Shown: in pieces, positions 8,607-17,291 of the stretch
Numbering within the stretch: the first letter of the stretch is position 1
Layout of the letters: every line of letters starts with the position of its first letter
NCBI GenBank assembly: GCA_903905455.1
Contig: CAIVGN010000238.1
Coordinates: 1 to 64,000, forward strand
Reading direction: 5' to 3'
DNA from: an uncultured Archangium sp.
Lineage (GTDB): Bacteria; Myxococcota; Myxococcia; Myxococcales; Myxococcaceae
DNA length: 64,000 bases
Made by a program: the position numbers and the translations under genes
Notes under the pieces: generated by a model
What the model saw: only the letters and a program-made list of their open reading frames with translations
Database searches by the model: none
What the model was told of the DNA's origin: nothing

Positions 8607-11249
8607 TCAGGGACACCCGACCCGGACCGCGATGGGGCTGATGGTGGGCGAACCGGTCACCGCGCACGGGGTCACCAGGTCGTAGTGCTCGAGGAAGATG
8701 CGGCCCATGGCGCCGCCGCCTCCGCCGCCGCCCTTGCCGCCAGGCGAGCCGCCGATGGGCGGGGTCGAACCCGCGGCGCCATCGCCGCCCGCCCCGCCGC
8801 CGCCTTCGTTGGTGCCGCCGTTGGCCGGGGTCTGCGAGCTGGTCGCGCCGTCAGCGCCAGGGGTCGCCGCGCCACCCTGCGCGCCACCGCCGCCCGCGCC
8901 CCCGTTGGCCGTGAGCTTCGCCGCGCCCACCACCCGCAGCCGCAGTGCCTGCACCCGCAAGGCCCCGCCGCTTCCGCCACCACCACCGCCGGGGTCACCG
9001 CCGCCGTTGCCGCCCTCGCCCCCCTGGGCGCTGGTGCTGACCACGGCGTTGAGCCGCAGCGAGCCCGCCACCGAGAGCTGCAGCGCGCCGCCACCCACGC
9101 CCCCGGGGGTGGGCCCGCCCGTGTCGCTCTGTCCAGTGCCGCCCGGGCACCCCACCAGCAGCGGGGCATCGCCGCCGGTGTCCGCGACGCCGCCATCGCC
9201 CCCGGACGCGGCGCTGTTGTTGCCGCCGCCCCCGTTGCCGCCGCGCGTGAAGAACCCACCGCCACCACCACCGCCGCCCTGGTTCCCGCTCGTGCCGCCG
9301 TTGCTCCCGCGCCGCGCCCCGCAGGTGAGCGCCGCCGACGCCCCGGGCCCCTGCCGGCCCGCGGTCACCGAGTTGGCGAAGATGGCCCCGTTGACGTCGG
9401 CGTCGCCGAACACCGCGAGCACCACCGGCCGTGAGCCGTAGAGCGTCAACGTCCCGGCATCGGAGATGACGAGGTTGGTCATGGACAGCACCGCGAGCTG
9501 CCCCGCGGCGCCCCCGTCCGCGAAGGACACCGTGGGCAGCGCGTTCCCGTTGCACGGCGCGCTGAAGCCCGCGTCGGGCCCGCTGTAGAACTGGAGCGCG
9601 CAGTCGATGAGCACCGCGGTGGGCGCGGTGGGCATGACGGGCACGAAGTTGTCCGTGGGGAAGAGGAACGTGCCCGCGGGCGTGCAGGCCCCGGCCCCGT
9701 TGCAGGTGCCGCCGCCGGAGCACGCGGTCCCCAGCGGCGACGCGGTGTACTGGCAGGCGCCGGTGCCGTCACACCCGGGCACGGCGTTGACGAAGCACTC
9801 GGCCGGCGTGCAGGTCGCCGGGGTCCCCCCGCACCCGCCGTCGGCGGCGCATTGATCCCCCGTGGTGCAGTTGTTCCCGTCGTTGCAGCTGGCGCCGGCC
9901 AACACCGCGTACGAGCACCCGCCGTCGAACGAGGGCTCGCACACGCCCTGCGCGAAGCACCCGCCGGCCGGGGGCGCGGCGCACACCTGGGGCGACCCGA
10001 GGCAGCCCCCGCTCCCATTGCAGCCGTCGCTGATGGTGCACGGATCGTTGTCGCTGCAGCTCGCCGCCGCGGCCTTCGGCCCGTAGCTGCAGTCGCCGGT
10101 GGCCATCGCGCACGTCCCCGCCGCCGAGAAGCAGGCGCCCGGAGGCGTGGTGCACATCTTCGCCGCGCCGCCGCCGCAGGTGGTCCCCTGGCACACCTCG
10201 CCCAGGGTGCAGGCGTTGCCGTCTGTGCAGGCCTGTCCAGCGCAATCGGGGTCCGCGCAGTCGATGAGCCCGTCGGAGTCGTTGGACACGCCGTCGGCGC
10301 ACAACGTCTCCGCGGGCTCCACGCACAGGCCGCCCATGCACACCCCGCCCACGCCGCACACCGAGCTCGCGCAGTCGCTGTCGGCGCAGTCGGCCAGCGC
10401 GTCGCCGTCGTTGTCGACGCCGTCGGTACACGCGTTCTCGATGCAGCGCGTGGAGCCGCACTGCGCCCCGGTGCCCGTGCCGCAGGCCTTCGCGGCGCAG
10501 TCGGTGTCGGCGCAGTCGGTGGCGCCGTCGCCGTCGCCGTCGAGGCCGTCGGTGCACGCCTGCTCGTGGCACGCGCCCGAGACGCAGGTCGAGCCCGCGC
10601 CGCAGGCCGCCGCCGCGCAGTCCGGGTCAGCGCAGTCGGTGGTCCCGTCGCCGTCCCCGTCGACGCCGTCGTCGCAGGCCTGCTCGCGACAGGTGCCCGA
10701 CACGCAGGTGGCCCCGGCGCCACAGGCGAGCGCGTTGCACGCGGGGTCGGCGCAGTCGGCGCCGGCGCTGCAGTCGTTGTCCTTGCCATCGCTGCACAGC
10801 TCCGGGGCGCCGGGCTTCACCGTGGCGTCGCCGTCGTTGCAGTCCGAGGGAGGGGAGAAGCCGTCGTGGTCCGCGTCGACGGCGGCGCCGCGCTGCACGG
10901 TGAGCGTCACCGCGGTGGGCGTCTTGCCGAAGGTGGCGGCGGTCAGCGCCGACTCCTCGGTGGGCACGGTGCGCGTGGTGCACGCGTCGTCGGAGTACCC
11001 CTGGGCCTGCACCGAGACCGTCTCGGGCAGCTGGTCCTGGTAGACGGCCACGTGCAGCGCCCGGCCGCTGACGACGAGCATCGCCCGCGTCTCCACGGGC
11101 TGCGCGCCGTCGGCGCTGAGCCTCACCTTCACGCAGCGCGAGGTGGCCCCGGCTCCCTGCTCCACGGACACGTCGAGGTAGCGCTGCGGCGGGGCGCACC
11201 CCGCGACCATCAGCAACACGGCTGCGGCACTGCGCGTCGTCAGACGCAT
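8607..11249 (-). CDS. MopE-like cysteine-rich, glycine-rich lipoprotein
   Basis: An 880-residue exported lipoprotein (signal MRLTTRSAAAVLLMVAGC, lipid on Cys18). At residues 125-160 it carries a putative metal-binding motif of the MopE type (DADHDGFSPPSDCNDGD). Repeated Asp/Cys modules (DGVDGDGDGTTDCADPDC) follow and may bind calcium. The middle is cysteine-rich. Residues ~640-860 are extremely Gly/Ala-rich and low in complexity, which explains the long proline-rich frame on the opposite strand. No enzyme domain is recognised. ATG 11249 was chosen because it begins the signal peptide. A cell-surface structural or metal-binding role is inferred. Confidence 0.85.
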   Translation of the reverse strand: MRLTTRSAAAVLLMVAGCAPPQRYLDVSVEQGAGATSRCVKVRLSADGAQPVETRAMLVVSGRALHVAVYQDQLPETVSVQAQGYSDDACTTRTVPTEESALTAATFGKTPTAVTLTVQRGAAVDADHDGFSPPSDCNDGDATVKPGAPELCSDGKDNDCSAGADCADPACNALACGAGATCVSGTCREQACDDGVDGDGDGTTDCADPDCAAAACGAGSTCVSGACHEQACTDGLDGDGDGATDCADTDCAAKACGTGTGAQCGSTRCIENACTDGVDNDGDALADCADSDCASSVCGVGGVCMGGLCVEPAETLCADGVSNDSDGLIDCADPDCAGQACTDGNACTLGEVCQGTTCGGGAAKMCTTPPGACFSAAGTCAMATGDCSYGPKAAAASCSDNDPCTISDGCNGSGGCLGSPQVCAAPPAGGCFAQGVCEPSFDGGCSYAVLAGASCNDGNNCTTGDQCAADGGCGGTPATCTPAECFVNAVPGCDGTGACQYTASPLGTACSGGGTCNGAGACTPAGTFLFPTDNFVPVMPTAPTAVLIDCALQFYSGPDAGFSAPCNGNALPTVSFADGGAAGQLAVLSMTNLVISDAGTLTLYGSRPVVLAVFGDADVNGAIFANSVTAGRQGPGASAALTCGARRGSNGGTSGNQGGGGGGGGFFTRGGNGGGGNNSAASGGDGGVADTGGDAPLLVGCPGGTGQSDTGGPTPGGVGGGALQLSVAGSLRLNAVVSTSAQGGEGGNGGGDPGGGGGGSGGALRVQALRLRVVGAAKLTANGGAGGGGAQGGAATPGADGATSSQTPANGGTNEGGGGAGGDGAAGSTPPIGGSPGGKGGGGGGGAMGRIFLEHYDLVTPCAVTGSPTISPIAVRVGCP

Positions 11250-11336
11250 GAACACCTCGTGAGGGGGGGAAGGGCGAGCGTGATTACGCACGGCGCCCGC
11301 GAGAAACACAACCGCGCGGCGCAGGGGCACAGAGGC

Positions 11337-12137
11337 CTACTTCAGCGACTCGGCGAGGTCCTGGGCGTCGGCGTTGTCGGGCGCCAGCTCGAGCAGGCGC
11401 GCGGCCGCGGCCCGGGCCTCCTCGCGATGTCCGCGCCCGGCCTCGAGGGTGGCGAGCTGGAACCAGCCCCGGGAGAGCTTGGGGTCCAGCTGCAGCGCGC
11501 GCCGCAGCCACTGCGCCGCGTCGTCGACGCGCCCCCGCCGGGCGAGGATCAACCCCAGGTTGAACACCACCTGCGCGTCGTCGGGGGCCCGCCGCACGGC
11601 GTCGGTGAACACCTGCTCGGCGCCCGCGAGGTCGCCGTCGCGGGCCAGCGCCGTGCCCAGGCTCTGGCGCAGCTCGTTGCGCGACGGCGCGAGCTCGAGG
11701 GCGCGGCGCAGGGCCCCGGCCGCCGGCTTGAGCTCGCCCAACTCGAGGAGCACCGAGCCGTACGCTTCCTGCACCTCGGCGTCGCGCGGGTCGAGCCGCA
11801 GCGCGCAGGCGAAGGCGTCGCGGGCCTCGGGCTTCGAGCCCACCTTGCGCGCCGCGAAGGCCAGCGGCAGGCACAGCGTGCCCTCGTGGGGCTCGGCCTT
11901 CCGCGCCACCCGCAGCGCGTCGAGGGCCTCCACGTCGCGCCCCTGCCGGGTGAGCTCCGCGGCCAGCACCCGGTGGCCCTGCGCGTAGGCCGGGTCGAGC
12001 TGCACCGCGAGGGCGAACACGTCGGGGCTCACCTTCGGGGGCGTGGCGCCGGTCAGCCACATGACCAGGGCCAGCACCGCCCCGGCGCCCGCGAAGAGCG
12101 TCAGCTGGTAGTGCGCGTAGCCCAAGAGCCCCTTCAC
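11337..12137 (-). CDS. TPR-repeat protein with N-terminal membrane segment
   Basis: A 266-residue protein starting at GTG 12137, whose GTGA overlaps the stop codon of the upstream membrane protein gene. A membrane segment near residues 12-30 (LTLFAGAGAVLALVMWL) is followed by about six tetratricopeptide-like repeats with the A-x(3)-LDP and G-x(3)-A pattern (for example WLRRALQLDPKLSRGWFQLA). TPR arrays mediate protein contacts. The tight overlap implies translational coupling and a shared complex with the polytopic protein upstream. Reading further upstream in this frame only gives a shadow of the neighbouring gene. Confidence 0.8.
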   Translation of the reverse strand: MKGLLGYAHYQLTLFAGAGAVLALVMWLTGATPPKVSPDVFALAVQLDPAYAQGHRVLAAELTRQGRDVEALDALRVARKAEPHEGTLCLPLAFAARKVGSKPEARDAFACALRLDPRDAEVQEAYGSVLLELGELKPAAGALRRALELAPSRNELRQSLGTALARDGDLAGAEQVFTDAVRRAPDDAQVVFNLGLILARRGRVDDAAQWLRRALQLDPKLSRGWFQLATLEAGRGHREEARAAAARLLELAPDNADAQDLAESLK

Positions 12138-13174
12138 AGGTTCACCCGCACCTGCTCGCGGCGCACGCGCCAGAGGAACGAGTCGAAGTAGTAGTGCGTC
12201 AGGGCCACGCCGCTGCCCACGGTGGTGAAGGCGAAGCCCTCGCCCGCGCCGCCCGTGGAGAGCCCGAAGCGCTGGAAGAGGAAGGCCACCAGCACCACGA
12301 AGGCCGCCACGCCCAGGCCGTAGAGCCACGGGCCCCGGGCGCGGAAGAGGAAGCGCATCGGCGCCGTGACGTCGGCCGGCGCGGCCTGCGCCACGCGACG
12401 GCGGTTGTAGTGCCAGACGAGCACCACGTACTGCACCGAGTGGTAGAGCTTCTCGTGCGCGCTGAGCAGGAAGATGTTGGTGGTGGAGTTCATCACCAGG
12501 TACCCGCCCGTCAGCGCCCCGAGGAACACCTGCTTGCCCAGGCTGAAGTGCCCCTCGCGCGCGAAGCCGCGCTGGGCGCGCACGTAGAGCGCCAACGCCC
12601 CGAGCGTCACCGTGCCTGCCACCGCGCGCAGGCCCCACACCAGGCCTACCGTCGTCGGCACCGGCACCGCGAGGGTGCGCAGCACGTTGAGCATCGGAGC
12701 CAGCAGCCCCATGTTGAAGCTCATCACCAGCACCGCCGAGGCGAAGAGCAGGGTCAGCTCCACGTACCCCCGGGAACGGGCGCCGGCCTTCGCGTCGTAC
12801 AGCCGCAGGAAGCCGTAGTTCTGCATCACCGCGTGGAAGCGGTCCCAGAAGTAGATGATGAAGGCCAGCACCTCGGGCCGCCCGCGGGTGACGAAGATGA
12901 CCGCCGCGAAGAGCAGGGGGAAGCCGAGGATGCTCACCTGGTGCGTGCGCAGCTCCTCCTTGTCGAGGAAGGCGCGCATCCACGTCGGGGCGTAGTGGCC
13001 GACGGTCAGCACCAGGTTGAACCACAGGAAGAGCTGCGAGGGCTCGAACACCTGGCCCAGGGCGAGCACCAGCAGCGCGCCGGTGACGCTCAGCCCCGAG
13101 TAGAAGGCCAGGTCGTGCGCCGGGCTCACCAGCCACGACGCGCTCGCCTCGACGGCCGGTGCGCGCTTGCCCAT
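12134..13174 (-). CDS. Polytopic membrane protein with several histidine motifs, function unknown
   Basis: A 346-residue protein with about eight or nine hydrophobic segments. Histidine and aromatic motifs sit at membrane borders: LTVGHYAPTWMR, WDRFHAVMQNYGFLRL, HEKLYHSVQYVVLVWHYNRRR and LTHYYFDSFLWRVRR. Such clusters are reminiscent of membrane di-metal enzymes or haem/quinone-binding proteins, but I recognise no family. ATG 13174 is preceded by GAGGTGG, a good ribosome binding site, which overlaps the region after the upstream stop at 13182. It is the middle gene of a lipoprotein / membrane protein / TPR operon. Presence of the gene is certain; its function is not known. Confidence 0.8.
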   Translation of the reverse strand: MGKRAPAVEASASWLVSPAHDLAFYSGLSVTGALLVLALGQVFEPSQLFLWFNLVLTVGHYAPTWMRAFLDKEELRTHQVSILGFPLLFAAVIFVTRGRPEVLAFIIYFWDRFHAVMQNYGFLRLYDAKAGARSRGYVELTLLFASAVLVMSFNMGLLAPMLNVLRTLAVPVPTTVGLVWGLRAVAGTVTLGALALYVRAQRGFAREGHFSLGKQVFLGALTGGYLVMNSTTNIFLLSAHEKLYHSVQYVVLVWHYNRRRVAQAAPADVTAPMRFLFRARGPWLYGLGVAAFVVLVAFLFQRFGLSTGGAGEGFAFTTVGSGVALTHYYFDSFLWRVRREQVRVNL

Positions 13175-13181
13175 CACCACC

Positions 13182-13922
13182 TCAGGGGTCGGTCTGCTTG
13201 CGGTAGCCCTCGGGGATGGGCGCCCCGGGCACCAGCAGCACCCGCTCGCCGGCGTCGGCCGCCGCGACCGGCACCGGGGCCGGCTTCGGCGCCTCGGGGG
13301 TCTCGACGCGGGTCTGGGTCTGGGTGCGCGTGCCCCACAGGCCGGCGGCGGTGAAGACGAAGCTGGTCTTCACCACGGGCTGGCCGAAGCGCTTCTGGCA
13401 AGCCGCGTCGTCGATCACCACCTGGGTGGTGGCCGCGCCGCCGTCGTCGCCGGTGCTGGGCGCGCCCGCGGCGAAGCAGCGGCCGAACTTCGCCACGAAG
13501 TCCTTCTCCGACATGCCCGCGAACGGCTCGGGCGGCCCCGCATCCACGGGCCCGGCGGCGACGGGCGCGGGCTCCGGCGGGGGCGCGGCCTTCAGCGGCT
13601 GCGGGGCGAGGCGGCCCTCGAAGGGGTCGCCCTGGGCCACCTTCTCCTTCGGCACGCGCTCCAGGCGCACCCGCGACTGCTCGGCGCGCAGCCGCGCCGC
13701 GAGCTCGAGCGCCCGGGCCTTCTCGCGGGCGTTCTCGGGCACCGCGTCGAGGCCGGCGAGGATGGGCTCGAGGGCCGGCGAGACGTAGGCGTCGTCCCCT
13801 TCGCGGCTGATCAGCGTCGATTGATCAGCCTCCAGGGCGTAGAACGGCTGGTACGTCTTGGGGCGGCACCCGGTCATCGACAGGGTCAGCGCGAGGCAAC
13901 ACAGGACCGGGGCGACTCTCAT
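13182..13922 (-). CDS. Lipoprotein of unknown function, first gene of a three-gene operon
   Basis: A 246-residue protein with a lipobox (MRVAPVLCCLALTLSMTGC). It has a charged helical stretch (residues ~60-100), a Pro/Ala-rich linker, and a short C-terminal region with two cysteines (FGRCFAAG and DDAACQKRFGQP). No family is recognised. ATG 13922 begins the signal peptide. The membrane protein gene begins 7 bases after its stop, so the two are probably expressed together. The 158-bp region upstream is shared with the divergent prepilin operon. Confidence 0.75.
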   Translation of the reverse strand: MRVAPVLCCLALTLSMTGCRPKTYQPFYALEADQSTLISREGDDAYVSPALEPILAGLDAVPENAREKARALELAARLRAEQSRVRLERVPKEKVAQGDPFEGRLAPQPLKAAPPPEPAPVAAGPVDAGPPEPFAGMSEKDFVAKFGRCFAAGAPSTGDDGGAATTQVVIDDAACQKRFGQPVVKTSFVFTAAGLWGTRTQTQTRVETPEAPKPAPVPVAAADAGERVLLVPGAPIPEGYRKQTDP

Positions 13923-14080
13923 GGGTGGGAGACTGTCTCCCCGCACCGCACCCTTCGCAAGTTGGCGTCATTGCAAAAAGTGCAGGGTACTTGCTGCGAG
14001 GTCGGGGTTTCGCGCACCGCAAACCACCGAGTTCACTGACGGCCCCCCCTCGAACGCTTCTTGCTGAAGCGCGGCCGGCC

Positions 14081-14677
14081 ATGACGCCTGCTCCCTCTTC
14101 ACGACGCGGTCTCACCATCCTCGAGACGATGATCGCCATGGTCATCTTGCTCGTCGGCCTGACCGGGGCGCTCGGCGCGCTCCAGCAGGGAGTGCTCGAG
14201 GCGCGCCTGGGCCAGAACCGGCAGCAGAAGGCGATGCTCGCCGACGCGACGCTCCAGCGGGTCAAGCTGCAGGACAAGCTGACCTTCTTCCCCACGGCCG
14301 GCGCCGCGCCCACCAGCGACATCTCGAAGCTCGCGGTGGGGGTGAGCCCCTGGGTGCCCGACAGCTGCCCCGCTTCCGGCTGCACCGACCCGCTCGACTT
14401 CAGCATGGGCGCCTACTTCATCATCAAGCCCGACGGCACCATCACCCGCGACGCCACCGTGCCCGCCGGCACCAGCTGCGGCTCGGCGGCGCTCCCCGAG
14501 GGCACCGTGTGCCGCGAGGTCTACACCCACACCGGCGCCCCCTTCGGCGGCAGCAACATCTCGGGGGCCATTCCGGGCTCGCAGTCGGCGACCACCTGGG
14601 TGCGGGTGACGCGCAAGGGCTCGCTGACGCTCCCCGCCGAGGTCGACATCGTGATGCGCCAGGTGGTGGTCCAGTGA
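14081..14677 (+). CDS. pilV: Type IV prepilin, PilV-like minor pilin
   Basis: A 198-residue protein with a class III prepilin leader ending in Gly: SSRRG is followed by LTILETMIAMVILLVGLTGA, with Glu at mature position 5. PilD-type peptidase would cleave and N-methylate it. The body holds pairs of cysteines (DSCPASGC and SCGSAALPEGTVC) that could form disulfides. By position (first of three prepilins, then PilY1) and by the TILETMIAMVIL helix it is PilV-like; FimU is an alternative name. It overlaps the next gene by 4 bases. Confidence 0.8.
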   Translation: MTPAPSSRRGLTILETMIAMVILLVGLTGALGALQQGVLEARLGQNRQQKAMLADATLQRVKLQDKLTFFPTAGAAPTSDISKLAVGVSPWVPDSCPASGCTDPLDFSMGAYFIIKPDGTITRDATVPAGTSCGSAALPEGTVCREVYTHTGAPFGGSNISGAIPGSQSATTWVRVTRKGSLTLPAEVDIVMRQVVVQ

Positions 14678-15690
14678 GCCGGTCGAAGGCGAAGGGCATG
14701 ACGCTGCTGGAGATCATGATCGCCGTGGGCATCGCCTCGGCGGTGATGGCCATGGCCGTGTCCGTGGTCGGCGCCGGCGTGACCCTCGCCCGCAAGGGGG
14801 AGCAGACGGTGGCCAGCAACGAGGCCTCCCGCGCGGGCATGGAGATGCTGCTGCGCGACCTGCGCATCGCCGGCACGGGCGGCGGGCTGTTCGTCACCGA
14901 CTCGGCCGGCACGCCGGTGCAGATCAACTCCATCTTCACCCAGGCCGGCACCAACGGCACCGACGAGCTGTGGCTGGTCGTGCCCCGCAGCAACATGATG
15001 CAGAACGACTGCTCCAAGGTGGGCAGCGCGGCCATCGTCAGCGCCTCGGGCACCGGTCCGCTCACCGTCAACTGCACCGCCCCCCTGGCCGGCGCCACCA
15101 CCCTGCTGGTGACCAACTTCAGCCAGGGCGCGTTGATCAGCGGCCTCACCCTGGCCACGGGCACCTCCATCACCTACGCCGAGTCCGGCGTGTCTGGATT
15201 CTCGAACAACCCGCAGAAGGGCGGCTTCCAGCGCGGCGACTACGTGGTGCCGGTGGACGTCGTGCACTACTTCGTGCGCCTCAACGCCGCGACCAACCGG
15301 CCCGAGTTGATCCGCTCGCCGGGGGCGTTGAACACCCCGGTGAGCGCCGCCGCGCCCTTCAAGGATGTCTCCACCAATCGGCAAGACCGCTTCCCCGACA
15401 TCGAAGACCTGCAGGTGGCCTTCGGCAGCGGCGTGGCCCCCTCGCTCACCTTCGCCAGCGGCCACACCGTGGTCTACAACCCGGCGGCCGCGCCGGTGGC
15501 CCTGCGCCTGACCGTGGTGGGCATCACCCCGCGGCCGGTGCTCGACGACCAGAACAAGGTCCAGCCGTTCGGCCCGGTGGACGTCGAGGATCACCTGGTC
15601 TCCGTGCCCCCGCCAGACCCCGATGGCTATCGCCGCAGCGTGTACCGTCGGCGCATCGAACTCCTCAACATGGGACCCGCGAATCTATGA
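14674..15690 (+). CDS. pilW: Type IV prepilin, PilW-like minor pilin
   Basis: A 338-residue protein starting at GTG 14674 inside the GTGA overlap. The leader SRSKAKG is cleaved before MTLLEIMIAVGIASAVMAM, again with Glu5. The large periplasmic domain (about 300 residues) is the usual size for PilW. PilW helps form the minor-pilin complex that primes pilus assembly and presents PilY1. The start is fixed by the prepilin motif eight residues in. It overlaps pilX by 4 bases (ATGA), so the three prepilins are translationally coupled. Confidence 0.8.
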   Translation: MSRSKAKGMTLLEIMIAVGIASAVMAMAVSVVGAGVTLARKGEQTVASNEASRAGMEMLLRDLRIAGTGGGLFVTDSAGTPVQINSIFTQAGTNGTDELWLVVPRSNMMQNDCSKVGSAAIVSASGTGPLTVNCTAPLAGATTLLVTNFSQGALISGLTLATGTSITYAESGVSGFSNNPQKGGFQRGDYVVPVDVVHYFVRLNAATNRPELIRSPGALNTPVSAAAPFKDVSTNRQDRFPDIEDLQVAFGSGVAPSLTFASGHTVVYNPAAAPVALRLTVVGITPRPVLDDQNKVQPFGPVDVEDHLVSVPPPDPDGYRRSVYRRRIELLNMGPANL

Positions 15691-16325
15691 ACACTCGCCG
15701 ACGCACGGGCTTCGCCATGATCGCGGCCCTGATGCTCATGGCCCTTCTGGCCATCATCGCCATCGCCGTCTTGTCCATGTCGGCCGCGGATCGCCGCCGG
15801 GCCATCCGGCACACGCGCTCGGAGTACCGCGAGGGCTGCGCCTATTCGGGCATGACCTACGCGCGGGCCTACTTCGCGAACAACTTCGCCAGCTGGAACA
15901 CCTACCTGGCCGACCCCGCGAACTACAACCCGTTGAGCCTGCCGGCGACCAACGGCGGCTGGGGCGCCCAGGCCAGCGCCGACCTCACCGACGCGGGCAT
16001 CGTGGCCCTCCGGGACACCGGCGCCAGGCCGCAGCTCTTCGTCGACCTCGACGGCGACGGCCGGTCCGACGCGTACATCTTCATCCGCGACAACTACGAC
16101 GAGTTCCCCCCGGCGGCGGCGAACTTCAAGCAGGACAATGATCAGAACGCCATCGTGGGCGCGGTGTGCATCTCGCAGACCATGGCCCCGCGCCGCGAAG
16201 ACGGCACCATCGACGAAGACCGGCTGATGGTCGAATCGCTGCTCAGCTACAACCAGGCCGGCGGCGGCTACGACTCGCAGTCCGGCGGCGGGGCCGACGG
16301 CACGGGCAACCGCAACAAGCCGTGA
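15687..16325 (+). CDS. pilX: PilX-like minor pilin with a DxDxDG motif
   Basis: A 212-residue protein beginning MNTRRRTGFAMIAALMLMALLAI. The short basic leader ends in Gly, but Glu5 of classical pilins is absent (FAMIA), as in many PilX/GspK-like minor pilins. Residues 120-128 read DLDGDGRSD, a calcium-loop-like motif. The C-terminus is Gly/Asn-rich. PilX is expected to cap the minor-pilin complex and contact PilY1. The stop lies 4 bases from the convergent DUF1554-like gene. Confidence 0.75.
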   Translation: MNTRRRTGFAMIAALMLMALLAIIAIAVLSMSAADRRRAIRHTRSEYREGCAYSGMTYARAYFANNFASWNTYLADPANYNPLSLPATNGGWGAQASADLTDAGIVALRDTGARPQLFVDLDGDGRSDAYIFIRDNYDEFPPAAANFKQDNDQNAIVGAVCISQTMAPRREDGTIDEDRLMVESLLSYNQAGGGYDSQSGGGADGTGNRNKP

Positions 16326-16329
16326 CGCT

Positions 16330-17148
16330 TCAGAACTCGAAGCAGTAGAGCCGGCCCTGGGACGCGCAGGGCTGGTTGACGGCCCCGGTCCACGCGCCCG
16401 CGTCGTGGGTGAAGCCGACCGAGCCGACGCCGCCGTCTTCCCGCGACCAGTCGTTGCAGGTCACCCCGTTGTTGAGGCCCGTGCGGTCGGTGCCCGACCA
16501 CACCGCCGAGGCCGGCACCACGGCGCCGAACTCGTCGCGGTTGAGCGGCACCTCGGGCAGCGCCCTGAGGGTGGTGGCCGTCTTGAACACCTGGGTGCTG
16601 GTGCCCACCAGCAGGTAGGGCGCGCCGGCCTCGAGGCGGGTGAAGGCCCGCGCGCTGCCGACCGCGACCATCGCCTGCCACGCGCCGCCGAGGCCCGCGT
16701 CGGCCGCCGCGTCGTTGCACAGCGTGTCGGCCGCGGTGAGCGCGTCGCTCGAGCGCCCGGGCGTCACGAGGTCGCCGGTGAAGGTCGCCGAGGTGACGAA
16801 GAGCCGCGGGTGGGCCGCGTGCACGCCGGCGTCGGTCCCCGCGTCGGCCGTCGTGCCGCCGCCTCCGCCCAGAGCGCCCCCACCACCGCCCGTCGCGCTG
16901 CCGCCGCCCGTCGCGGCCCCGCTGCCTCCGCCGGTGGACGCCGTGCGGCACACCCCCGCGGTGCAGCTCCGGGTGCTCCCGCAGGCCTCGCAGCTCGCGC
17001 CGAGGTGGCCACACTCGGCCGCCTCGGTGCCCGCGCGGCACACGCCCTCGGCAGTGCAGCAACCCGCGCAGGTGGTCTCGCACGTCGAGAGCCCCGAGCA
17101 CGCCGACACGCACACACCTGCGACCACGAGCAGCCAGGTCCGAATCAT
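16330..17148 (-). CDS. DUF1554-like lipoprotein inserted in the pilus cluster
   Basis: A 272-residue protein with a lipobox (MIRTWLLVVAGVCVSAC). A cysteine-rich N-terminal part (CETTCAGCCTAEGVC) and a Gly/Thr linker lead to a C-terminal domain with DTLCNDAAADAGLGG, VWSGTDRTGLNNGVTCNDW and CASQGRLYCFE. These match the DUF1554 / collagen-like-lectin pattern seen in Leptospira and myxobacterial surface proteins. It lies antisense between pilX and pilY1, where other clusters have a continuous operon. It may encode a surface partner of the pilus or be an unrelated insertion. An alternative ATG lies at 17160. Confidence 0.75.
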   Translation of the reverse strand: MIRTWLLVVAGVCVSACSGLSTCETTCAGCCTAEGVCRAGTEAAECGHLGASCEACGSTRSCTAGVCRTASTGGGSGAATGGGSATGGGGGALGGGGGTTADAGTDAGVHAAHPRLFVTSATFTGDLVTPGRSSDALTAADTLCNDAAADAGLGGAWQAMVAVGSARAFTRLEAGAPYLLVGTSTQVFKTATTLRALPEVPLNRDEFGAVVPASAVWSGTDRTGLNNGVTCNDWSREDGGVGSVGFTHDAGAWTGAVNQPCASQGRLYCFEF

Positions 17149-17165
17149 GCGGCCGAACATACCGC

Positions 17166-17211
17166 AACAGTTGCGAGGCTCCCCCGTTTGCGACCTCTGG
17201 AAAACTTGCGA
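17166..17211 (+). promoter_or_regulatory. Direct TTGCGA repeats upstream of pilY1
   Basis: Three TTGCGA hexamers start at 17171, 17188 and 17206, spaced 17 and 18 bases apart. The first forms an 11-base palindrome with the preceding GCAAC. Regular spacing upstream of pilY1 suggests a regulator site; no regulator can be named. Confidence 0.3.
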
Positions 17212-17291
17212 GTGAGGGGGGGAGGGGTGCTCCATCCCCCATGTCTGAGGGGCGAAGGGCGCTGGTTCGGATCTTGAAGACCGCGCAGGCC

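Noticed and set aside
8698-9441. Proline-rich plus-strand frame that could look like a cell-wall protein
   Set aside because: It is the complement of a Gly-rich coding region and has no signal peptide or ribosome binding site.
9852-12191. Long plus-strand frame opposite the MopE-like lipoprotein and TPR genes
   Set aside because: Its translation is Arg/Ala/Gly-rich with no motifs and crosses two real genes on the other strand.
13950-13985. Sigma-54 promoter ahead of the prepilin operon
   Set aside because: GG and GC doublets exist, but the spacing is 7 instead of 10 bases.
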